Below are positions 52,560-61,349 of a stretch of 64,000 nt of DNA, piece after piece. Within the stretch, counting starts at the first letter, position 1. The number at the start of each line of letters is the position of its first letter. The stretch spans positions 186,001 through 250,000 of the forward strand of contig CALXLD010000022.1 of assembly GCA_944389105.1 (NCBI GenBank), written 5' to 3'. The notes below the pieces were generated by a model. It saw nothing but the letters and a program-made list of their open reading frames with translations, made no database searches and was not told the origin of the DNA. This DNA is from an uncultured Spirochaetaceae bacterium (lineage in GTDB: Bacteria > Spirochaetota > Spirochaetia > Sphaerochaetales > Sphaerochaetaceae). Made by a program: the position numbers and the translations under genes.

Positions 52560-53483
52560 ATGTTAGTGAATGTTTTTCAAGAGCTGTTCACATGGCTGAT
52601 GCTCTTCATAATCCTGCTTAATATTTCGCAAAGGAAGTTCCCTAATACAGAGAAGAAAAGGAAAGCTACCATCTTGATTGCTGTAGATTTTCTTATTGTC
52701 TACACACTTGTCGCACTGGTCGCCATATGGAAGCTCCCTGAATGGGTCAGCTGGATTTTCCCGGTACTTGGCATTGCTGCAATCATAGTATTCAGAAAGA
52801 AGTTCTGGCCTTTCCGCCTCCATTGCGTCAAATGCGGCAAGAGGCTTGATTACAATAGGATAATCGGCTATGACGAGAACCTCTGCCAGGACTGCTACTG
52901 GGAAGCCCACCCGGAGGAAAAGGAAGCCGAGGAAGCAAAGAAAAAGACCCCAGAAGAACTTATTGAGGAAAAATTCATCAGCGCAGACAAGGTCGATGAT
53001 ATACCATGGGACTACTGGGAACCGACCGAGAGCTGCGTTCTCACATATGTCACCGACGGTGACAAGATCCTTATGATTATGAAGAAGACAGGGCTTGGAT
53101 CCGGATATATCAATGCGCCCGGCGGACATATTGAGCTTGAGGAGACCAAAACAGAAGCAGCCATAAGGGAAACTAAGGAAGAAACGGGCCTTACCGTATC
53201 AGATCTGGAAGAAAGAGGCATTCTCCGTTTTCAGTTCAAAGACGGACTGAGAATGCTTGGATACGTCTTCTTCACATCCAGCTGGGAGGGAGAGCTTATA
53301 GAAGAGTGCGAGGAAACAAAACCATTCTGGACAGATATTTCCACCCTCGACTATGATGCGATGTGGGAAGATGACAGATTATGGCTTCCTATGGCTCTTG
53401 AAGGAAAGAAATTCTCCGGTTATTTCATCTTCGATGACAAAACGATGCTGGATTCCCGTATAGATGAAGATATTGAAGAGTGA
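52560..53483 (+). CDS. Membrane-anchored zinc-ribbon Nudix hydrolase
   Basis: 307 residues. Two to three hydrophobic segments (about 5-22, 37-57, 63-80) are followed by a zinc ribbon (C89-x2-C92 and C109-x2-C112), an acidic linker, and a Nudix domain with the full box from G189 (GGHIELEETKTEAAI, then RETKEETGL). It should hydrolyse a nucleoside diphosphate derivative, perhaps 8-oxo-dGTP as in MutT. Anchoring and the ribbon are unusual for Nudix enzymes. The start may be ATG 52560 or GTG 52566 (AAGGA fits the latter). It overlaps the aldo/keto reductase gene by 20 bp. Confidence 0.82.
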   Translation: MLVNVFQELFTWLMLFIILLNISQRKFPNTEKKRKATILIAVDFLIVYTLVALVAIWKLPEWVSWIFPVLGIAAIIVFRKKFWPFRLHCVKCGKRLDYNRIIGYDENLCQDCYWEAHPEEKEAEEAKKKTPEELIEEKFISADKVDDIPWDYWEPTESCVLTYVTDGDKILMIMKKTGLGSGYINAPGGHIELEETKTEAAIRETKEETGLTVSDLEERGILRFQFKDGLRMLGYVFFTSSWEGELIEECEETKPFWTDISTLDYDAMWEDDRLWLPMALEGKKFSGYFIFDDKTMLDSRIDEDIEE

Positions 53484-54318
53484 GACGGCAATGGGCCTCT
53501 GGAATCTTTCCGGGGGCTCTTTCCATGAAACGCTTGAACCACGTAATGGCAAAAATCTGATAAAGGCAGCCTATCGTACGGGGATACGCCTGTTTGATAC
53601 TGCTTTTTCCTATAAGGAAGCTTCTTCTCTGCTTTCCGCTTCTCTGAATGAGCTGAAGAAAGATGATGTAACCATAATCTCAAAAGTAATGCCTGTCCCG
53701 ACAATGAGGAAGAAAGCGGAAGCGGAACTGAGAAGACTCGGAAGAGACTGCTTCGATATCCTGCTCCTTCACTGGCCTACAGCACAGGGCCTTCCCTCAT
53801 GCCTTTCAGAGCTTTCAAAGCTGAAGGACGAAGGAAAGGCAAAAGCAATCGGCGTGTCAAACTTTCCCTTTGAGCTTCTTCAATGGGCTTCCGAAAGATT
53901 TCCCATAGAATTCCATGAAAGGCCGCTATCCCTTATATGGAGCAGAGAATGGCAGAAAGAGAAGGAACTCGGGCTGAAAACCATAGCTTATTCCCCTCTT
54001 GGAATGGGGATACTTTCAGGAAAATACAGAGAAAAAGCCGATATACAGGACAAAAGAAGAGCGCTGCCCATGGTTCAGACGGAAATCATCGATGAAATCC
54101 TACGCAGAGTATATGGAAAACCGGAAATGGCTCTTTCATGGGTATATTCGGAAGAACCATGGGCTGTTGTCTCCGGCTTTTCATCCCCAGAGCATCTCAG
54201 TATCCTTCGCAGGATAACCACTCTAGGAAAAAAGGAAAAAGAAGAGCTGGACACGCTTTCAGAAAAGCTTGCTGATGAAATGGAATGTGACAATATCTTT
54301 GCCCACCGCTGGAGATAA
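53464..54318 (+). CDS. Aldo/keto reductase
   Basis: 284 residues, a TIM-barrel NADPH-dependent reductase. The catalytic tetrad is visible: D and Y in GIRLFDTAFSYKEA, K in IISKVMP and H in ILLLHWPTAQG. The cofactor-binding end has WVYSEEPWAVVSGFSSPEHL in place of the usual IPG motif. It starts inside the Nudix gene, so the two are cotranscribed. The substrate is not predictable. Confidence 0.87.
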   Translation: MKILKSETAMGLWNLSGGSFHETLEPRNGKNLIKAAYRTGIRLFDTAFSYKEASSLLSASLNELKKDDVTIISKVMPVPTMRKKAEAELRRLGRDCFDILLLHWPTAQGLPSCLSELSKLKDEGKAKAIGVSNFPFELLQWASERFPIEFHERPLSLIWSREWQKEKELGLKTIAYSPLGMGILSGKYREKADIQDKRRALPMVQTEIIDEILRRVYGKPEMALSWVYSEEPWAVVSGFSSPEHLSILRRITTLGKKEKEELDTLSEKLADEMECDNIFAHRWR

Positions 54319-54332
54319 GCTATAATCTCCGT

Positions 54333-54932
54333 ATGCTAATCCCTACAGCAAGAGCAGAGGCTGAAATAGAAGTAAAGAGATCAAGATTCATCTCAATAGC
54401 CATTCCAACGTCCACGATGGAAGAAGTCAAGGAAGCTGTACTTTCCGTTAGGGCAGAACATCCAGATGCAACCCATGTTGTCCACGCTTCCGTTCTGGGC
54501 AAGGCAGGTACAATATACTCCTCTTCAGATGACAGGGAACCAAAGAATACAGCAGGAAGGCCGGCTCTTGAAGTTGTAAAGGGATCTGGAATAACCAACA
54601 TCACCGTCGCTATCGTCAGATACTTTGGCGGAACGCTGCTGGGAACCGGGGGACTTGTAAAAGCATATGGGGACAGCGCGAAAGAAGTTCTTAAGATAGT
54701 ACCTACAGAACCTCTGATAGAGAAAGCCTCCTTCTCCATGACCATACCATATAATGCGTATACACTGATAAAACGGCTTTTTGAAACGCTTTCTGTAACG
54801 GTAACTGATGAATCCTTTGATATCTCAATAAAGCTGGAAGGGCAGCTTCCTGCTGACAATCTCGGAAAGCTGGAAGAAGGGGCTGCGGATATAGGTCAGG
54901 GAAAAATCCTTCTGAATATACTCAGTACCTAG
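54333..54932 (+). CDS. YigZ/IMPACT-family protein
   Basis: 199 residues. The IMPACT domain shows RFISIAIPTSTMEEVKE, PDATHVVHASVLG, SSSDDREPKNTAGRPALEVV and VAIVRYFGGTLLGTGGLVKAYG, followed by the small C-terminal domain (NAYTLIKRLFETLSVTVTDE). Family members bind nucleic acid or ribosomes; the bacterial function is not settled. Its 3' end overlaps the convergent peptidase gene by 11 bp. Confidence 0.9.
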   Translation: MLIPTARAEAEIEVKRSRFISIAIPTSTMEEVKEAVLSVRAEHPDATHVVHASVLGKAGTIYSSSDDREPKNTAGRPALEVVKGSGITNITVAIVRYFGGTLLGTGGLVKAYGDSAKEVLKIVPTEPLIEKASFSMTIPYNAYTLIKRLFETLSVTVTDESFDISIKLEGQLPADNLGKLEEGAADIGQGKILLNILST

Positions 54933-56295
54933 AAAGCCTGTATTTCCTGCCGTTATCAAGCAGACTGGCAGATGCGCCATCATTCTCATCTTTTCTTTCG
55001 GCATCATCAACCAGCTTTATAGCAACGGACATTGCTATTGAAAGTGCTTCAGGAGAGACTTTATCGGGAGTATCCTCAGCTGTATGCGAAATCCCTTCCT
55101 TTCCATCTGCCATGGATGTCATAGTCGTTGCCTTGATCCCATTGACTGCAGCTGAAACGGCATCCGTACATCCTCCGAACCATCCTATCTTCCCCACTCT
55201 GATGCTGTATCCCATCCCCGAAGAAAGCATCGAGCACCTTGAAGCAAGAGAAGATGAAAGAGAGACAAATCCATTGCCATCGGAGGAGAGCAAGGCAAGC
55301 TCTGAAGGAGAATATAATCCATCGAAATTGAGGTTCACCGGATTAACCAGTATATGGGAATTATCCCGATACCAGATAGAGCTGCCCTCTGCACCGCATT
55401 CCTCTCCGTCGAAGGATACGAAAACAAGCCTTGTCGATCTGCATCCCCTGCCCTGTTTTTTCTCAGAGGCAAAATATTTTCCAAGCGTGGAAATCACAGC
55501 AACTCCTGAAAGATTATCTCCAGCTCCGGATGTAAAGCTCTCCCCGGCTTTCAGATTTCTATAAAGAGAGAGGACAATAAGAGAGAACATGATCAATAGG
55601 AGGATCAGTATCGGCCAGGGTGCAAGGCCAAAAGCAAACAGCCTCCCCTGCAGAAGCTCTACGATTATCTGAATAACAACAACCAGATTCAAGCCAATAA
55701 AAGAAAGAACTCCTGTCTGGAGGTTAAGCCTGGAAAGAATACCATCTCCTGTCTCTTCCTTCATTTCCGCAGTATCATGATGAGCTGAAAAGATAATCGT
55801 CCTTTCCACTTCACCTTCCGGATCGATAACGCAATGGACATTCGCTGCATCATCTGTAGGGAAAAATGAACGGAGAGGATTCTTCTTCATCCCAAGTTCA
55901 TTTATAGAGGAAATTACAAAGAACACACCGGCTGCAATGGCTATATACGGAAGTCCGAAAACAGAAAAAATGAAAACTAAAGAAGAAAAGACAACCAGAG
56001 AGAGCGTCATCCACCGGAGAAGGCCAGGTATGATCCTGCCAGTTGTCACAGTCACATCATCTGTGAATGTATTGAAAATCCCGGCAATCTTCCTTGCCGC
56101 GTTCCTCGACTCCATTGAAGCAGCAGGACGAGGACCCAGTTCTGAAAAAAGCTTTTCCAGAAGAGCATAAGCTTCATCCGAAAGCCTGGGAGCTTTTACG
56201 CTCTCTGCTTTCTCCTTTTCCGGAGCCTTCTCCTTCCGCATCCTCCGGATACTGTCCTTCAACTTATTGCCTATCTCTCTGAATTTCAGCCCCAT
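54922..56295 (-). CDS. M28-family zinc aminopeptidase with membrane segments
   Basis: About 457 residues from the ATG at 56295 (MGLKFREIGNKL); the earlier in-frame ATG has no better support. The zinc ligands are in SAHHDTAEM, GAGDNLSGVA, DGEECGAEGS (catalytic glutamate plus zinc ligand) and GISHTAEDTP (last histidine). Hydrophobic stretches around residues 90-140 and 200-250 make it an integral membrane peptidase. It probably trims peptides at the membrane. Confidence 0.82.
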   Translation of the reverse strand: MGLKFREIGNKLKDSIRRMRKEKAPEKEKAESVKAPRLSDEAYALLEKLFSELGPRPAASMESRNAARKIAGIFNTFTDDVTVTTGRIIPGLLRWMTLSLVVFSSLVFIFSVFGLPYIAIAAGVFFVISSINELGMKKNPLRSFFPTDDAANVHCVIDPEGEVERTIIFSAHHDTAEMKEETGDGILSRLNLQTGVLSFIGLNLVVVIQIIVELLQGRLFAFGLAPWPILILLLIMFSLIVLSLYRNLKAGESFTSGAGDNLSGVAVISTLGKYFASEKKQGRGCRSTRLVFVSFDGEECGAEGSSIWYRDNSHILVNPVNLNFDGLYSPSELALLSSDGNGFVSLSSSLASRCSMLSSGMGYSIRVGKIGWFGGCTDAVSAAVNGIKATTMTSMADGKEGISHTAEDTPDKVSPEALSIAMSVAIKLVDDAERKDENDGASASLLDNGRKYRLSRY

Positions 56296-56458
56296 ATAAT
56301 GAAATATAACAGAATGAGAAGTAATGTGTCGCCCAGAATTATGAATAAAAATGAATCTGCAGCCCCCAATCAATGATTATTCTCCAAAAATGCGTATGCA
56401 GTTGACAACAATCTTGCCAGTTAGTATCATTCAGTCCTTGATTGGTGTTATCCAAATT

Positions 56459-56543
56459 GGAGAGATGTCCGAGTGGTCGATGGTGGCAGTCTTGAAAACT
56501 GCTGAGGCGAAAGTCTCCGGGGGTTCGAATCCCTCTCTCTCCG
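56459..56543 (+). tRNA. tRNA-Ser (anticodon TGA)
   Basis: A complete cloverleaf with acceptor GGAGAGA / TCTCTCC, anticodon loop CTTGAAA, a long variable arm and T-loop TTCGAAT. CCA is not encoded. It is followed 12 bp later by the next tRNA. Confidence 0.95.
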
Positions 56544-56555
56544 ATAAAAACTAAT

Positions 56556-56645
56556 GGAGAGGTGCGAGAGAGGCCGAATCGGGCTCCCTGCTAAGGAGTT
56601 GACCTGCTAAACCCGGGTCCGGGGGTTCGAATCCCCCCTTCTCCG
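56556..56645 (+). tRNA. tRNA-Ser (anticodon GCT)
   Basis: Acceptor GGAGAGG pairs with CTTCTCC (one G-U). The anticodon loop CTGCTAA reads AGC/AGU. It has a long serine-type variable arm. Confidence 0.95.
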
Positions 56646-56652
56646 TTTCTTT

Positions 56653-56726
56653 GAGACCATAGCTCAGCTGGATAGAGCATCAGTTTGCGGAACTGAGGGT
56701 CGGAGGTTCGAATCCTCTTGGTCTCG
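56653..56726 (+). tRNA. tRNA-Arg (anticodon GCG)
   Basis: Acceptor GAGACCA / TGGTCTC, D-arm GCTC-AGCTGGATA-GAGC with the A20 typical of arginine tRNAs, anticodon stem TCAGT / ACTGA with loop TTGCGGA, so the anticodon is GCG. Most bacteria read CGU/CGC with ACG modified to inosine; here an unmodified G34 is encoded. Confidence 0.88.
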
Positions 56727-56732
56727 TGCAGT

Positions 56733-56820
56733 GGAGAGATGTCCGAGTGGTCGAAGGAGCCGGACTCGAAATCCGGTGTAGTGCTATGCATTACCGAGGG
56801 TTCGAATCCCTCTCTCTCCG
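56733..56820 (+). tRNA. tRNA-Ser (anticodon CGA)
   Basis: Acceptor GGAGAGA / TCTCTCC, anticodon loop CTCGAAA, long variable arm. It ends directly at 56820. Confidence 0.95.
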
Positions 56821-56849
56821 AATGGAGGAACATCTTTTTTATTGCCTCT

Positions 56850-56935
56850 GGAGAGGTGTCCGAGTGGTCGAAGGTGCACGATTGGAAGTCGTGTATGGTC
56901 GAAAGCCATCGGGGGTTCGAATCCCCCCCTCTCCG
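56850..56935 (+). tRNA. tRNA-Ser (anticodon GGA)
   Basis: Acceptor GGAGAGG / CCTCTCC, anticodon loop TTGGAAG, long variable arm. The four serine tRNAs here together cover all six serine codons. Confidence 0.95.
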
Positions 56936-56940
56936 TCTTC

Positions 56941-57039
56941 AGCAGCAGATACTTGGCTATGTACGCCGCCCAACCCCGTCAGGGCAGGAATGCAGCAGCG
57001 GTAAGCGGAATGTACATGAGACCGAGACCATTTGCTGCT
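56941..57039 (+). ncRNA. ffs: Signal recognition particle RNA (4.5S, small bacterial type)
   Basis: The conserved apical domain CCGTCAGGGCAGGAATGCAG, followed by CAGCGGTAAG, is the Ffh-binding hairpin. The flanks AGCAGCA and TGCTGCT, then TGGCTATGTAC and GTACATGAGACCG, pair into the long stem, giving about 99 bases. A T-rich stretch follows. The position immediately before dnaX-ybaB-recR is a common bacterial arrangement. Confidence 0.93.
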
Positions 57040-57103
57040 GTTTTCATTTCTGGCGATACCCAATCAGAGGCTATACATGTTATAATCAGCCACCGGAGGA
57101 AGA

Positions 57104-58837
57104 ATGGCATCGGCCTATGAAGTAACAGCCACAAGGAAAAGACCACAGGATTTTGACCGGCTTGTAGGTCAGGATTTCGTTGTCTCCACACTGGAAAATG
57201 CAATAAAGGCAGGACGCATCGCCCATGCCTATCTGTTCTCTGGACCAAGAGGCGTAGGAAAGACAAGTTCGGCAAGACTGCTGGCGAAAGCACTCAACTG
57301 CGAGCATGGCCCAACTCCGCATCCCTGCGGAGAATGTGATTCCTGCCGTGCTATTGCACAGGGAAAAGCTGTAGATGTAATTGAAATCGATGGTGCTTCA
57401 AACACGAGCGTGAATGATGTGAGGGCAATAAAAGAAGAGGTAATGTATCCCCCGCAGTCCTCACGCTATAAAATATACATAATCGATGAAGTCCATATGC
57501 TGTCAACATCGGCATTCAATGCACTTCTTAAGACAATAGAGGAACCCCCCGAGTATATAATCTTCATTTTCGCAACCACAGAGCTCCAGAAGGTTCCTGC
57601 GACAATACGTTCAAGATGCCAGCAGTTCAGATTCAATTTAATCAGCCAGGATCTGATAATCAGCTGCCTGAAAAGCGCCGCAGAGGATATCAATATAAAA
57701 GCTGACGAAGATGCCCTGTTCTGGATAGCTCGTGAATCTACAGGATCAATGAGGGATGCATACACCCTTTTCGATCAGGTTGCCGCATTCTCAGAAGACC
57801 ATATCACCCTTGAGAAAATAAGGGAGAAGCTTTCCATAGCAGGATTCGGCGCCATTGCGGATATTACAAGGAAAGCACTGACTGGAGACACACAAGGTGC
57901 GATAACCTCCCTTTCAGAGCTTTTTGCTTCAGGAGTAAGCGCAGACCAGATAATAAAGGATTCAGCTGAGTTCTTCAGGACCCTGATGCTCTATAAAAGC
58001 GGCGTACGGCGCACGGATATCCTCGGTTCTGCCCTCTCTGATATCCCTCAGGACATCATCTCAATGCTTTCAGAAGAACAGCTCGAAGCTGCGCTTAAAG
58101 CCTTTCTGAATCTTTACAGAGATGTCAGATACTCGCTTTCTCCGAAGTTTGAGATAGAACTCATGGTCCTCCGTCTAGCTGCGCTGCCAAATCTCGCAAC
58201 GCCCGCTTCCCTTATCAGAAAACTCGAAGACATGAAGAAGGGTGTGGCCGAAGGCAGCATCGTAGTAAAATCCGAGAAGAAAACCATAAGCCATGAAATC
58301 GTCCCGGCTCCAGCGAAACCAGCTGTCACTGCAGACTCCGATAAAGAGGCCCCTGTTCCTGCAGAGGATCAGGCTCCGCAGGAGGATACAGAAGAAGAGC
58401 CAGAACAGGAATCCTTCTCCCTGACTACCAGAGATCTTCCAGCCATAGCTGAAGCCCTGAGGAAAATGGGAAGAGCAACAGCCGCAAGATATATTTCAAG
58501 CATCGAGAAGATTTCGGAAAACGATGGCATATATAAGCTTATAACTTCAAAAGCGCTTGCATACAATTCACTGAAGAATGATGAGAAGAATATAGGAAAA
58601 GCCATTGCATCTGCCTTAGGTGAAAGCCCGATGATAAAACTTGTACTGGAAGAAAAAGAGAGCGGCGATGCTCTTTTTTCCCCCCAGATGAAAGAACTCA
58701 AGGCTTTTTTCGGCGGCAACCTTGTGAAAAAAGAAATAGAAGATAAGGAGAAAGAGGAAAACTATGTTCCCAAACTTAAATCCGTTCGAGATGATGAAGA
58801 CAATGGGCTCTCTCCAGAGCCAGATGAAGACTATTAA
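57104..58837 (+). CDS. dnaX: DNA polymerase III subunit gamma/tau
   Basis: 577 residues. AAA+ clamp-loader core with Walker A GPRGVGKTSSA (47-57), zinc-binding cysteines around residues 66-81 (C-x8-C-x2-C-x2-C type), Walker B IIDEVHMLS and sensor SRC at about 174. Domain III follows, then an acidic linker (about 385-445) and a tau-like C-terminal domain. It loads the sliding clamp in the replisome. GGAGG precedes the ATG. Its last 74 bp overlap ybaB. Confidence 0.96.
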   Translation: MASAYEVTATRKRPQDFDRLVGQDFVVSTLENAIKAGRIAHAYLFSGPRGVGKTSSARLLAKALNCEHGPTPHPCGECDSCRAIAQGKAVDVIEIDGASNTSVNDVRAIKEEVMYPPQSSRYKIYIIDEVHMLSTSAFNALLKTIEEPPEYIIFIFATTELQKVPATIRSRCQQFRFNLISQDLIISCLKSAAEDINIKADEDALFWIARESTGSMRDAYTLFDQVAAFSEDHITLEKIREKLSIAGFGAIADITRKALTGDTQGAITSLSELFASGVSADQIIKDSAEFFRTLMLYKSGVRRTDILGSALSDIPQDIISMLSEEQLEAALKAFLNLYRDVRYSLSPKFEIELMVLRLAALPNLATPASLIRKLEDMKKGVAEGSIVVKSEKKTISHEIVPAPAKPAVTADSDKEAPVPAEDQAPQEDTEEEPEQESFSLTTRDLPAIAEALRKMGRATAARYISSIEKISENDGIYKLITSKALAYNSLKNDEKNIGKAIASALGESPMIKLVLEEKESGDALFSPQMKELKAFFGGNLVKKEIEDKEKEENYVPKLKSVRDDEDNGLSPEPDEDY

Positions 58838-59075
58838 GGAAGAGATAGCAAAGATAACCGCAACAGGAAGCGCAGGAGCAGGACTTGTAGAAGCTACTGT
58901 AAATGGAGATTTTGCCGTGCAGAGCATCAAGATAAGCGATGCCGCAATGGCAATGAACGACAAAAGCGCACTTGAGGTGCTCCTTGTATCTGCTGTCAAT
59001 GATGCCAACGAGAAGGTAAAGGCAGAAACAGCCACATATACAGCAGACCTCATGAATAAAATAGGGAGAAAGTGA
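58764..59075 (+). CDS. ybaB: YbaB/EbfC-family nucleoid-associated protein
   Basis: 103 residues with the family pattern: MKTMGSLQSQMKTIKEEIAK, then GLVEATVNGDFAVQSIKIS and KVKAETATYTADLMNKIG. It binds DNA as a dimer and is commonly coupled with dnaX and recR. It begins 74 bp inside dnaX in another frame, an unusually long overlap, with GGAG/AGAGG sequences upstream of the ATG. Its stop TGA shares a base with the recR ATG. Confidence 0.93.
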   Translation: MFPNLNPFEMMKTMGSLQSQMKTIKEEIAKITATGSAGAGLVEATVNGDFAVQSIKISDAAMAMNDKSALEVLLVSAVNDANEKVKAETATYTADLMNKIGRK

Positions 59076-59662
59076 TGGAAGCCATCGAAGAGCTGCAGAG
59101 CCTGATCAAGAAACTGCCAGGAATGGGAGAGAAATCAGCTTTAAGGCTTTCCTATCACCTCATAAAAACAGACGAAAGCTACAATAAAGCACTTGGAAAT
59201 GCCATTGCTTCGATAAAGGAGAAGATCCACCCCTGCCCAATATGCGGCTGCTATACTGAGCATGATATATGCACATACTGCTCGGATACAGCAAGGGACA
59301 GATCCCTGCTATGCGTGGTGGAGGAACCCCAGGATGTTCTCACAATAGCATCCTCGGGGGCATATAATGGGCTGTTCCATGTTCTTGGAGGGGCAATAAA
59401 TCCGCTGGAGGGAATAGGCCCTGATAGCCTCTCCTTCCCTGAACTCATGAAGCGCATAGATGAAGAAAACTTCAAAGAAATAATAATAGCGACTAACCCT
59501 ACAGAAGAAGGCGATACAACAGCTCTCTACATAAGGCATCTGATAGAAGGAAGAGATATATCGCTCACCAGGCTTGCATCAGGACTTCCTATCGGAGGTG
59601 ATCTTGGATATGCGGACAAGCTTACGCTTATGAGATCTCTCAGAGGAAGAATCAGGTTCTGA
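59075..59662 (+). CDS. recR: Recombination protein RecR
   Basis: 195-196 residues. It contains the helix-hairpin-helix LIKKLPGMGEKSALRLSYHL, the zinc finger CPICGCYTEHDICTYC, and a Toprim domain with CVVEEPQDVLTIASSGAYNG and TNPTEEGDTTALYI. It works with RecF/RecO in recombinational repair. I use the ATG at 59075; a GTG one codon earlier is possible. The last 84 bp overlap the convergent permease gene. Confidence 0.96.
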   Translation: MEAIEELQSLIKKLPGMGEKSALRLSYHLIKTDESYNKALGNAIASIKEKIHPCPICGCYTEHDICTYCSDTARDRSLLCVVEEPQDVLTIASSGAYNGLFHVLGGAINPLEGIGPDSLSFPELMKRIDEENFKEIIIATNPTEEGDTTALYIRHLIEGRDISLTRLASGLPIGGDLGYADKLTLMRSLRGRIRF

Positions 59663-60409
59663 CAGGGATATCGCTATCATCGAAAGCGACAAGCCAAGAA
59701 GAAGCAGGAAAGAGGCAGGAAAAACTATCATCCACGGGGCTGTAAGCATTACAGGTCTTGCCTCCGAGAGAATCGAGCCAAGAGATGGCATCGGAACCTG
59801 TACTCCGCATCCAAGATAAGATAGTGTGGATTCCGCAATAACCGCAGAGAGAAATACAGATACTCCCTGAAAAGCCAGATATGGAATCACATGGGGAAGA
59901 AGGTGGAAGAAGAATATCCTAAGGCTTCCCGCCCCCATGCTTCTCTCAGCTTCTATATATCCTTCTTTCATCAGCACGGAAGTACGGGAATAAGCTGTCC
60001 TTGATACATCGGATATATGGGAAACAGAAATTGCCAGTGCAAGCTTCATAAGGCCAGGTCCCGAAACAGAGGCAAGAAAAAGAGCAAGGATTATTGACGG
60101 TACGGATTTCATGGAATCCGACACTGCTAATACAACTTCCTTCGGGAAGTGAGGCAGAGTATAAAGATAGGAAAGCATAATACCAAGAACAACAGAAAAG
60201 ACTGTCGCAGCTGTAGCCGCAGCAAGGGAAATGCCTACTCCCCCTGCTGTTCTTTCAAGAAGGGACCGTCCAAGAGTATCAGTACCGAAAAGCTCATCAC
60301 CAGACGGCGGAAGCAATCTGGCTGCTGTATCAACGCGTCCTTCCCCTCCAAAGAGAATGGCGAATATAACGAGGAATAACAGTATCACAAGACCGCACTT
60401 ACACATCAT
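59579..60409 (-). CDS. Peptide-type ABC transporter permease, DppC/OppC-like
   Basis: 276 residues with about six membrane segments. FGTDTLGRSLLERT (about 40) is the DppC/NikC family signature and EAERSMGAGSLRIFFFHLLPHV the coupling loop. Its C-terminal charged tail (about 28 residues) is encoded opposite the end of recR, an 84-bp antisense overlap. It overlaps the upstream permease gene by 4 bp. Confidence 0.87.
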   Translation of the reverse strand: MMCKCGLVILLFLVIFAILFGGEGRVDTAARLLPPSGDELFGTDTLGRSLLERTAGGVGISLAAATAATVFSVVLGIMLSYLYTLPHFPKEVVLAVSDSMKSVPSIILALFLASVSGPGLMKLALAISVSHISDVSRTAYSRTSVLMKEGYIEAERSMGAGSLRIFFFHLLPHVIPYLAFQGVSVFLSAVIAESTLSYLGCGVQVPMPSLGSILSEARPVMLTAPWMIVFPASFLLLLGLSLSMIAISLSEPDSSSERSHKRKLVRISKITSDRKS

Positions 60410-61347
60410 CTCCTCCTGTTCCTCGGATCTAGAAGAATTGAGATTATCTCGGCAGCAAGGGAAGATAACGACACGAGCAGCGCAACGATCAGCATTATAG
60501 TCCCTGCAAGCAGCGAGTCCCTGGAAAGCGCAGAGGAAACAAGAAGAGATCCTATACCCGGCAGCGCAAACACAGTCTCAACAGCAGCAGAACCTCCCAG
60601 AAAGGCTGCTGCGGATTCCCCCAGAAGCATTACAAGTATCGGCAACGAAGGCTTTGTCGCATTTCTGACAGCAATCTTCCATCTCTTCATTCCCTGCAGG
60701 TGTGCTGAAATGGAAAAAGGCTTCTCCATATTCTCCCTTAATGCATTTCTGAACATCAGCACAAGTAGGGAGGAATGAAGAAGAGCGAGTGAGAGAGATG
60801 GCAGGAATATCGACCCAAGATGCAGGAAAATCCCCCTTGATAACGGCACATACCCGGCGACAGGGAAAATCCTGAGCATGACAGAGAATATCAGAATAAG
60901 GAAAATGGAGAGAAGAAAAACAGGAGAAGAGGAAACAAGAACAGCATAGCCAGTACCGGCAGAACTTCTTATTGTCTTCCTTTTCATTGTCAGATATGAA
61001 ATAGGAAGAGCTATCAATACTGAAAGGAAAAGCGAGAAGAACGACACGGAGAGAGTAACGGGTAATCTTGATAAAACAAGGCTCCGTATCTCCGCTCCAC
61101 CGGAGGAGTATCCCCAGTCTCCTATGAAAAATGACTTCAGGAAGTCTGCATACTGCTCAGAAAAGGGCCTATCTAACCCTGCTCTCTCCCTGTATGCGGA
61201 AATCTCGGCATCTGTCGCATCTTCAGAAAGGATAAACGACGAGCTATCACCGGATGAGAACGATATGCAGCTGAAGACAAGCAAAGAGACAATCAGCATC
61301 GTCAGCGGCAAGGTAAGGATTCTTTTCGCTATCATTCTCATCAGCAT
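60406..61347 (-). CDS. Peptide-type ABC transporter permease, DppB/OppB-like
   Basis: 313 residues, with the RILTLPLTMLIVSLLVFSCI start, the periplasmic RAGLDRPFSEQYADFLKSFF segment and GDWGYS, all typical of DppB. The coupling loop LQGMKRWKIAVRNATKPSLP is shortened relative to the common version. It lies 2 bp after the binding protein gene. Confidence 0.88.
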   Translation of the reverse strand: MLMRMIAKRILTLPLTMLIVSLLVFSCISFSSGDSSSFILSEDATDAEISAYRERAGLDRPFSEQYADFLKSFFIGDWGYSSGGAEIRSLVLSRLPVTLSVSFFSLFLSVLIALPISYLTMKRKTIRSSAGTGYAVLVSSSPVFLLSIFLILIFSVMLRIFPVAGYVPLSRGIFLHLGSIFLPSLSLALLHSSLLVLMFRNALRENMEKPFSISAHLQGMKRWKIAVRNATKPSLPILVMLLGESAAAFLGGSAAVETVFALPGIGSLLVSSALSRDSLLAGTIMLIVALLVSLSSLAAEIISILLDPRNRRR

Positions 61348-61349
61348 CG

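Noticed and set aside
56591..57125. Several open frames of 70-135 codons across the tRNA cluster and SRP RNA
   Set aside because: They overlap well-folded tRNA and SRP RNA genes on one or both strands and have no protein family resemblance.
58720..58760. A run of six A before G in dnaX, suggestive of programmed frameshifting to make gamma
   Set aside because: The zero frame divides it as AAA AAA GAA rather than A AAA AAG, and it lies near the end of the protein, so frameshifting would not yield a gamma-sized product.
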